Shown here: positions 59,101 to 64,000 of the stretch, in pieces
Layout: every line of letters begins with the position of its first letter
Position numbering within the stretch: the first letter of the stretch is position 1
NCBI GenBank assembly: GCA_032622095.1
Contig: CP136061.1
Coordinates: 4,520,505-4,584,504 of the forward strand
Direction of reading: 5' to 3'
Source: Siphonodentalium dalli
Taxonomy: Eukaryota > Mollusca > Scaphopoda > Gadilida > Siphonodentaliidae
DNA: 64,000 nt
Program-made: the position numbers and the translations under genes
Notes under the pieces: generated by a model
Databases searched by the model: none
Seen by the model: only the letters and a program-made list of their open reading frames with translations
Told to the model about the DNA's origin: nothing

Positions 59101-60874
59101 GCCCGATACTATATTAATTTCCGAAAATGAACAACTAAATGTACCTACCAATATCGAAGAAATGCAAAAAGACGACCATATTATATCAGACATAATTCGA
59201 AAATTAAAATCCGATAAACCACCCGAAAAGATAACAAAGCAATATATATTGAAAGACGGAATTCTATACTATATGTCTGTATTTAATGAGCAAGCATCAG
59301 AACGCATTTATGTCCCGGAAAAGCTGACTAAGCAGATAATTTCTGAATATCATATTGTCGGTCATTATGGATCCCAACGAATGTACCATACCATACGTTT
59401 GCGATATTATTGGCCACGAATGTTCCCAATGATAGTCAGTTTCGCCAACAATTGCCACATTTGTAAACAAAGAAATCAAAATACTGCCCGTATTCCAAAT
59501 CAAATGACGGATATACCGAGCCGACCAGGGGAAATGATCGCGATAGATTTAATGGGAAAATTTAACCCACCCACAGCCAGCGGCAATTCCTACATTCTAA
59601 CGGTCATAGATTTATTCAGTTTACACAAAATGGCATATGCGCTTCCCACAAAACATGCCGAAGTGGTCGCTGAAAGACTTATGACTCAGTATTTCACCAT
59701 ATTTGGTTATCCAGCCTGTCTGGTCTCAGATAATGGCAGTGACGTATGCAGTGAGGTATTCAAAATAATATCTAACTACTATGTTATTCAGCATCGCAAG
59801 ACCTCGTTCTATGCGCCTTTCAGCAACGGATCAAGTGAACGATCTCATCGCGACTACAATGGAATATTAGCCAAATTAACTGAAGGAAATCCAACATCAT
59901 GGGACCTATTTCTCAATTTCGCATCAGAAGCCATGAATTTTCATGTCTCAGCAACAACTCAATTTTCTCCATATTTTTTAACTTTCTGCAGACACCCCCA
60001 AATAAATATTGACAAGATACTGACACCGCGACAGAAATACACGGGTGAATGCCTCATCCAACAGTTACTAGAGAAGCAGCACTTCGCATTTCAATTAGTT
60101 AAACAAAATATGAAACAAGTCAAGACGAAACGAAACGAAAACAGTAAAGGTAAAATACCGGAATTTCCCATAGGTTCCCAGGTCTATGTTAAGAATCACA
60201 GACAAACCCATAAACTAGGTATGAAATATGATCCATTTTGGGTGATAATTAAACAAACAGGACCAGTTTCATATGTGATTCGTAATCAAATCACAGGCAG
60301 TTTATCTAAAAGTCATGCCAAACATTTAAAATTAGCGACGACTAAATGGCATACACCACAATTACAAGAGAACCAGAAAGTTCGGAAAAGCAGATTTGTA
60401 TTCCCACATAATTCATCAACACAAAGCTCAGATGCTGACATATCGAGTAATAGTAACAATTCGGACACCGAAAATGAGAACCACGATACAGCCCCCTTAA
60501 CACAGTTAATACGACAAAACCGCGTCATCCAGGACGGATCGGATTCAAATGAACCAGTGCCCCTACCAGAGATGGCACATAAGTTAATAGCATCAAAACG
60601 CGAACATGAAAAACAATCATTTTCATCAACCGAACCATATAACCCTTATGAAATGCTAACTCAAAACGATGAAGCAAGAATGTACAATGCTAGTTCATCA
60701 ACCGAGCCATACAATCCGTATGACATGTCAACCCAACAATTAGTACAACAAAACAAGCGTAAAAGCAAGTCCAGTTGCGATACATATAACATGTCAACCG
60801 AAAATTATGATCCTTTCGATATAACCACTCAAACCGACAAAAATAGCACAGACGAACAGATCATGTCGATATAG
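56141..60874 (+). CDS. pol: Pol polyprotein: protease, RT, RNase H, integrase
   Basis: 1577 codons from the first ATG. That ATG lies inside the frameshift stem, so the natural product is probably a Gag-Pol fusion. Residues 1-190 are basic and Asn/His/Gln-rich. The protease has LLDSGAS (Asp216). The RT has FSTIDISQAYH (Asp601) and FVDD (661-664). The RNase H has YCDAS (Asp810), TEREALA, RTDHLPL and AADFCSR. The integrase zinc finger is His1071, His1075, Cys1105, Cys1108, and the catalytic triad is Asp1136, Asp1197, Glu1233 (DD35E). A GPY/F-type module follows at about 1374. The last ~85 residues contain three copies of a STEPYNPYxM-TQ motif. RT motif APFGYCNSSVTF differs from the usual NAPATF. 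No stop or frameshift interrupts it, so it may be active. Confidence 0.95.
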   Translation: MSLKKPQGHSINHNRHHHNTSHQSAIYQTKTVFKTPSKFTTINRFAPNYPKQNSYATKPATGTLDTRAARVTIKEQRHRSDQANKLKPNTSYHADTNTNKHVHSPIININSAGHVRTDMNKRLHKIVPKQKDIHSEVNTKTRNQRQANRIATVYQNNNNNEPSKNCQSINNQSEQMQLHTLPKLKYHAEIAQGLQQQTPCSTIIKIGNQRIRALLDSGASTSCLKYDVYRSLPNKPPLIKEKIILTSATGQNMQVNGSIHLPFKIGSMSLVHKFFILPNLARSAIFGRNFLTDKHVRLYFDLNAFRVGNKTFPMLQDLHIASLLRSRQDIKLPPHSCALVNTKIIGTPDMYETPYLGVSHADIGIFKDEPNVSIMDGIVSASKRDIPVMIMNNSDSYMSIFKGNIVAKTHGLSSDQICQTKAKVPTTNKMNDSQEVFSIENQTKISKAGQKPFKWDDICAPDYHKIELLELISQYQDVFTNDPNKVGFCDKIVMRVDTKPDAEPIFCRAYPTPLHRREHMEKALQKLLDAGIIKKTTNASWSFPALLIRKGIVDPNGNQNYRLCIDLRKLNKITVPLRWYLPSFTEVSSRLQKSKVFSTIDISQAYHVIGVLKEHQEKLTMNTDFGLFSFTRAPFGYCNSSVTFLTLIHKALEGLSFVDSFVDDLICHSETEALHKQHLKIVFERLREYGLVARLTKSQFYMKEVKFLGHIVSQNGTRPDPAKVKAIQDVPAPTSVKEVRRVLGIFNFYRNYCKDFSDTAASLIKLTARYAKFAWSEECQNAFDTLKQNLLKVPTLAYPDRNRKMILYCDASMHSVGGSLVQPYPENKLETDIKTPEFPICFVSKKLNHSQRNYSTTEREALAIYVCLKKLNFYLEGSDVELRTDHLPLVSMFQNTQMDNKRIQKWFIEISAYNPKLTYIQGFENIAADFCSRVDPTNQQSMSECSMESEEKTPYDIAINDGSLNILDSQKIKNYVKTIGKQKVHTLPDTILISENEQLNVPTNIEEMQKDDHIISDIIRKLKSDKPPEKITKQYILKDGILYYMSVFNEQASERIYVPEKLTKQIISEYHIVGHYGSQRMYHTIRLRYYWPRMFPMIVSFANNCHICKQRNQNTARIPNQMTDIPSRPGEMIAIDLMGKFNPPTASGNSYILTVIDLFSLHKMAYALPTKHAEVVAERLMTQYFTIFGYPACLVSDNGSDVCSEVFKIISNYYVIQHRKTSFYAPFSNGSSERSHRDYNGILAKLTEGNPTSWDLFLNFASEAMNFHVSATTQFSPYFLTFCRHPQINIDKILTPRQKYTGECLIQQLLEKQHFAFQLVKQNMKQVKTKRNENSKGKIPEFPIGSQVYVKNHRQTHKLGMKYDPFWVIIKQTGPVSYVIRNQITGSLSKSHAKHLKLATTKWHTPQLQENQKVRKSRFVFPHNSSTQSSDADISSNSNNSDTENENHDTAPLTQLIRQNRVIQDGSDSNEPVPLPEMAHKLIASKREHEKQSFSSTEPYNPYEMLTQNDEARMYNASSSTEPYNPYDMSTQQLVQQNKRKSKSSCDTYNMSTENYDPFDITTQTDKNSTDEQIMSI

Positions 60875-61413
60875 GAAAATAAAATATGTAAACAACTACC
60901 ATAATTAGATAACATACATAATCATAAAAGCAACTAACCTCATAAACTCAACTCTATATCCAAAAGCACGAAACGAAAACAGCTCACACATGTATTAACT
61001 TTAACTGAATAAAACTCAACAACTTAACTCCAGGAAACAAACTGACAAAGTAAAAAATTACCAATTTCTAACAAAGACGACCAGATCTATACCGCGCGAA
61101 ATGCAACGAATATTATTGGACAATCTCCACCTATCATAAATAAATAGCACCCTGTCGTAAAAAGACGCAATACAAAGCAACAATTGTCATCGCGCAAAAC
61201 CAGGTCTACCAGACCAGTGTATGTAACTCGATATGGCAATCACACATGTAGGTGACAAGTACAGACGCCTTTTCACTAACCCGCCCAGACGTACAAATCG
61301 ACGACTCAATATAATCAAACAGAGCCGCTCTGAAACGTACAACACAGGGGGGTCAATGATACAGAAAATAAATTCTGAACCACGACCCAGTCTATCTCAC
61401 GCAGATGGCCCTA

Positions 61414-61683
61414 TCAAAGCAATGCACTTTGCGATCTCCACGAAGACATTACCCTACGACGAACCCGTCGTACCTCTCGCCTGATTTCAACAATCTGGGA
61501 GACCCGAATAACCTCGGCCTCCACAAACTGCCGGCGAACTTGCTGACAATAGCAAAGGCCCGATTGTGCCTTCAACCAAGCCAACTCATTTAACAATGGG
61601 TCAACATAGCTTCGATCGACCCAAGCGCCAGTGTGCTCCAAATGGGCCAGAGCTCCGTTTAGATAGACTAAATAATCGCACAT
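61414..61683 (-). CDS. Antisense accessory protein A (89 aa), unknown function
   Basis: Reads opposite to gag-pol-env, in the gap between pol and env. ATG 61683 has A at -3, and a TATATAAG box lies 57-64 nt upstream. It matches no family I know. N-terminal half: DYLVYLNGALAHLE, then VDRSYVDPLLNELAWL. C-terminal half: a long basic amphipathic helix with VEIRREVRRVRRRVM. Both parts align with the second antisense gene at 62909-63220 (VD-x2-Y-x-D, and R-x6-V-x2-R...RR-x2-M), so the two are probably paralogues. It overlaps a short plus-strand frame (61233-61484) by 71 bp. A nuclear or nucleic-acid-binding role would suit the arginine-rich helix, but that is a guess. Confidence 0.5.
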   Translation of the reverse strand: MCDYLVYLNGALAHLEHTGAWVDRSYVDPLLNELAWLKAQSGLCYCQQVRRQFVEAEVIRVSQIVEIRREVRRVRRRVMSSWRSQSALL

Positions 61684-61739
61684 CTTAATTTAAATTCGAA
61701 ATGAAAATCAAGAAAATGAATCATTTTGATGCATCCAAG

Positions 61740-61747
61740 CTTATATA
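61740..61747 (-). promoter_or_regulatory. TATA box for antisense gene A
   Basis: TATATAAG on the minus strand. A start site ~25-30 bp downstream would give a leader of about 30 nt before ATG 61683. Confidence 0.45.
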
Positions 61748-62707
61748 CCAAATCCATAAATTGACAGACTCTCTCGCATCATTAGCACTCAGCAAGTAGC
61801 ACGTGTCACGACCGACACATATGCTAATTAAATTATTTACGCCTCATCTTCGGAATTACTACCACAGACATTAAATTGGCGATTACGTCACAATGAACCG
61901 TATTAATCATGCCAACGAAGAAACTCATAATTCTATATTATACACTTAAACCTGTGTAGCTACCTTCCCTCGTGTTCAAAAATGCGAAAGCGATGATTCA
62001 TGATCACAATTATCACTACATCCGGCCGGGTAAAATAGGATCCTTACAAGGGATCCTGTAAAAAGGGCAAATCAAGTCTGATCAACTGGATTTCACAAAG
62101 ATAGAATGAATCAATTAGGTATAGCGGCCGGAAAACGCATCCGAACATATCCGTGTAATTTTCTCACAGGCAGTAAATCATTATTCGTTACATCCCCCAA
62201 TATAAATTTACCGGTTCAAAGCAGTTAAATAACAACAATATATACCGCTTGTAAAATATCTTAATTCCCAGTGTCAAAATCACCCCCGCTACATCGACAA
62301 TAGCATTGTTACATGGCGGGGTCTGACCACAACATGGGCCGATATGATGGCTCACATTAAGAAACAGGCGCATATATCTTCAAGAAATAACCATAATTGC
62401 GATGTGGCAATATCAAAGCCCATATATATATAGCAAGTATAGATCTTGCTGATTCTTATGTGATACATCATAGATGTATTAACATGCGACAACTATAGTA
62501 CCATTTATGTGGAGACCAGCAGGACTTAATGGTCATCAATATAGGAACTGCATGGCGAGATCTACACTCAGTCAGGTGCGATACTCTAACCCCCGCCTCG
62601 TCCTATATGCACATACCGATATTAGTTCATGACTCACCAGGAGCCTTCCCTTTACCACAGGGACGCAACACCCTCTACTACCCATTGGGATAAAACATAC
62701 ACATGGC
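61748..62707. other. Intergenic zone of the Gypsy element
   Basis: Contains a short palindrome around GGATCCTTACAAGGGATCC (about 62038-62056). A third, 61-codon minus-strand frame (62188-62373) starts with ATG and has a TATATATATA tract ~50 nt upstream, but the sequence is Cys/hydrophobic and unlike the other two. I treat it as doubtful. The 88-codon minus-strand frame starting at 62838 has no support. Confidence 0.35.
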
Positions 62708-62713
62708 TTTATT
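62708..62713 (-). terminator. Candidate poly(A) signal for antisense gene B
   Basis: AATAAA on the minus strand about 195 nt after the stop codon of the 103-residue antisense frame. Confidence 0.4.
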
Positions 62714-62908
62714 AATGATAAATCACACAACAACAAAAACAATACACAAATACAGGTTGACATCGTGCTGTGTAGCCACGAAACCCCTCCAAGCAAAATC
62801 TCTGCCCTGGTTATTAGCAGCAGGACTTGGGATTTCACCCATAGGGGGTCCGCGCAATTCGCTTCCTTGAATTAAACATCAAGGGGACCCATCTTCATCG
62901 CCTGTCTG

Positions 62909-63220
62909 CTACCATGTGCCTTGTTCTACCTCCCAGATTTGCATAATTAAACGCCTCTGTTCCCGGATAAGTTTTCGAACCTTCACGACTTCCAAAATTC
63001 TCTCCGACTCCTCTATCCAGTAATCTTGCAGCAACTTATTATTGCTACTTGGATTCAGTGACCCAGCCGTCACGAGATCCTTCAAAATCGTATTCACAGC
63101 ATCTAAGTATGTATCGTCCACGGGGACGCCAGACCCGCTTTGACCGAGTTTCATCAAACTCGCCAATTTCCCTTCCAACAAGGACAAAGTCATAAACAAA
63201 CTTTTCTTATCTTGACTCAT
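62909..63220 (-). CDS. Antisense accessory protein B (103 aa), unknown function
   Basis: Reads opposite to env, ending about 2 kb downstream of pol and starting 245 bp before the env ATG. ATG 63220 has A at -3 and +4. A TATATAT box lies 45-51 nt upstream and AATAAA lies ~195 nt downstream of the stop, so it has the signals of a small independent gene. Predicted helices: SLFMTLSLLEGKLASLM, then VDDTYLDAVNTILKDLV, then a basic helix with VVKVRKLIREQRRLIM. It aligns with the antisense protein at 61414-61683 over most of its length and has an extra Ser/Asn-rich linker in the middle. No known domain is recognised. Confidence 0.55.
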   Translation of the reverse strand: MSQDKKSLFMTLSLLEGKLASLMKLGQSGSGVPVDDTYLDAVNTILKDLVTAGSLNPSSNNKLLQDYWIEESERILEVVKVRKLIREQRRLIMQIWEVEQGTW

Positions 63221-63264
63221 AATGATAATTAAGATAAATACTCCATATTCACCACGGACAGTGC

Positions 63265-63271
63265 ATATATA
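63265..63271 (-). promoter_or_regulatory. TATA box for antisense gene B
   Basis: TATATATGC on the minus strand at the normal distance for a ~20-nt leader before ATG 63220. It lies within the sequence just upstream of env on the other strand. Confidence 0.45.
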
Positions 63272-63447
63272 CCAGCGACTATTTAATTAAGTAATGCGAT
63301 ACTACATCATAGATTTCACACATCGTAACACTAATCAATGTACCACAGCGATAGTGGGGGGACCCCATTCAAATTCACAGGTATCGCAGCCAAGAGAATC
63401 GACAGATAAAAACAGACAAAATATTAACAATATTTATATCTCATTGT

Positions 63448-63449
63448 AG
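63448..63449 (+). promoter_or_regulatory. Possible splice acceptor for env mRNA
   Basis: tatatctcattgtag followed by G, 15 nt before the env ATG. Env of Gypsy-type elements is usually made from a spliced RNA. The pyrimidine tract is weak, so this is tentative. Confidence 0.35.
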
Positions 63450-63464
63450 GCCATATGCGCCAGA

Positions 63465-64000
63465 ATGAGGACTTCTTCAGTGATATTTCTTATTGCGATC
63501 ACAATATGGTGTGTACAAAGCATATTAACGAGACAGAATATATTTTTCAACCATCAAAACCAAATTGCCTTGTCTAGCGAAGACTGGAAATTGAGTTTCG
63601 TTACCGACTTGCAACCGTTCGAAACATTCCTAACCCAAACATCTCACCTTATTCATTCAGCAAAGAAAGACCTAGAAAATATTTGTTCAAAGGAACATTA
63701 TTCCACATATCATAACAATCTTTGGAATGCCCCAGCCGCGACTAATAAGGCTCATAAGTTTAACAAAAATTACATATTCACCTTGTCAGACATGATTACC
63801 GAAATCACAGCTATTCAATCCCAACTCCTAACAATCACATATAATTTCGCGTCATATCGAACTATCCACCGTGCAAATCGTGTTAAAAGATCACTCCTAC
63901 CTTTCGTGTCCACAATTCAAAAATGGCTATTCGGCGTTCCGTCAGAATCAGACCTTGAACTAGTTCAAACAAACATCCGAACATTATATCATAATCAAAA
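63465..64000 (+). CDS. env: Envelope-like glycoprotein, 5' part (178 codons in window)
   Basis: Open from ATG 63465 to the window edge; an in-frame TAG lies just upstream. Residues 1-19 form a signal peptide (basic start, then a hydrophobic core). An ectodomain segment with few cysteines follows. At 139-142 is a furin-type site, RVKR. It is followed immediately by a hydrophobic fusion-peptide-like stretch with KWLFG (about 143-157) and then a heptad-like helix. This order is that of the baculovirus F-like envelope proteins of errantiviruses and related invertebrate Gypsy elements: a class I fusion protein that would allow cell-to-cell spread. The transmembrane anchor must lie beyond the window. 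No break is seen in the visible part. Confidence 0.85.
   Translation, partial: MRTSSVIFLIAITIWCVQSILTRQNIFFNHQNQIALSSEDWKLSFVTDLQPFETFLTQTSHLIHSAKKDLENICSKEHYSTYHNNLWNAPAATNKAHKFNKNYIFTLSDMITEITAIQSQLLTITYNFASYRTIHRANRVKRSLLPFVSTIQKWLFGVPSESDLELVQTNIRTLYHNQ

Larger units (their letters stand above)
54595..64000 (+). mobile_element. Env-bearing Ty3/Gypsy retrovirus-like element, 3' end off-window
   Basis: Gene order is gag, pro-RT-RNase H-integrase, then an intergenic zone with antisense genes, then an envelope-like frame, as in errantivirus-like Gypsy elements. All coding frames are open, with catalytic residues present, so the copy looks young. The 5' boundary appears to be the satellite junction near 54595. 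I could not recognise a 5' LTR or a primer-binding site, so the LTR may be truncated or simply unidentifiable without its 3' partner, which lies outside the window. Confidence 0.9.

Noticed and set aside
61233..61484. 83-codon plus-strand frame downstream of pol
   Set aside because: ATG-initiated, but without a domain or a signal for its expression, and it overlaps antisense gene A, which has better support.
62188..62373. A third antisense gene in the Gypsy element
   Set aside because: ATG and an upstream TA tract exist, but the 61-residue product is unlike the other two and AT-rich sequence gives TATA-like runs by chance.

Overview
The window is eukaryotic nuclear DNA that is AT-rich and dominated by repeats. 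It most likely comes from a marine invertebrate, and a bivalve mollusc is my best guess. The reasons are two SRCR-domain exons with GT/AG borders, a tRNA-derived SINE with an (ATCA)n tail, an endonuclease-type non-LTR retrotransposon, an env-bearing Ty3/Gypsy element, foldback elements and several satellite families. The species cannot be fixed from this sequence. There is no bacterial gene organisation.

Layout. 1-3879 is a tandem 88-bp satellite. 4262-9189 is a ~4.9-kb near-palindrome rich in ATGGCGGCC-type motifs. 9450-11910 holds small palindromic or MITE-like elements. 12463-20880 is a hierarchical macrosatellite (1.08/2.17-kb units, ~178-bp sub-repeats and embedded 87-bp arrays). 21853-27181 is a decayed non-LTR retrotransposon with ORF1 and an endonuclease/reverse transcriptase ORF2. 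28785-31140 is a 2.36-kb element with long inverted repeats, a 6-bp flanking duplication and a single intronless gene for a Bcl-2-like protein. 33048-33360 is a SINE. 33985-34770 is a 54-bp minisatellite. 34822-38712 holds two exons of a minus-strand SRCR gene. 41664-44145 and 52328-54594 hold further blocks of the same 88-bp satellite, all in one orientation. 44146-52327 is repeat-rich non-coding DNA with several MITEs and a ~160-bp minisatellite. 54595 to the right edge is an intact-looking Ty3/Gypsy retrovirus-like element.

The three strongest observations are these. (1) The Bcl-2-like gene is the only cargo of a transposon-like foldback structure. (2) The Gypsy element has a textbook -1 frameshift signal (slippery heptamer, 5-nt spacer, 12-bp stem) at the gag/pol junction. 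(3) Between pol and env, the same element carries two antisense genes that appear to be paralogues of each other, each with a TATA box just upstream of its ATG. I know of no described Ty3/Gypsy element with such an antisense pair.

How the parts work together. Gag, protease/RT/RNase H/integrase and a furin-site envelope protein would form a complete endogenous retrovirus-like replicon; its 3' end lies beyond the window. The SRCR exons are the only clear host-gene sequence. Most other long open frames are translations of tandem repeats.
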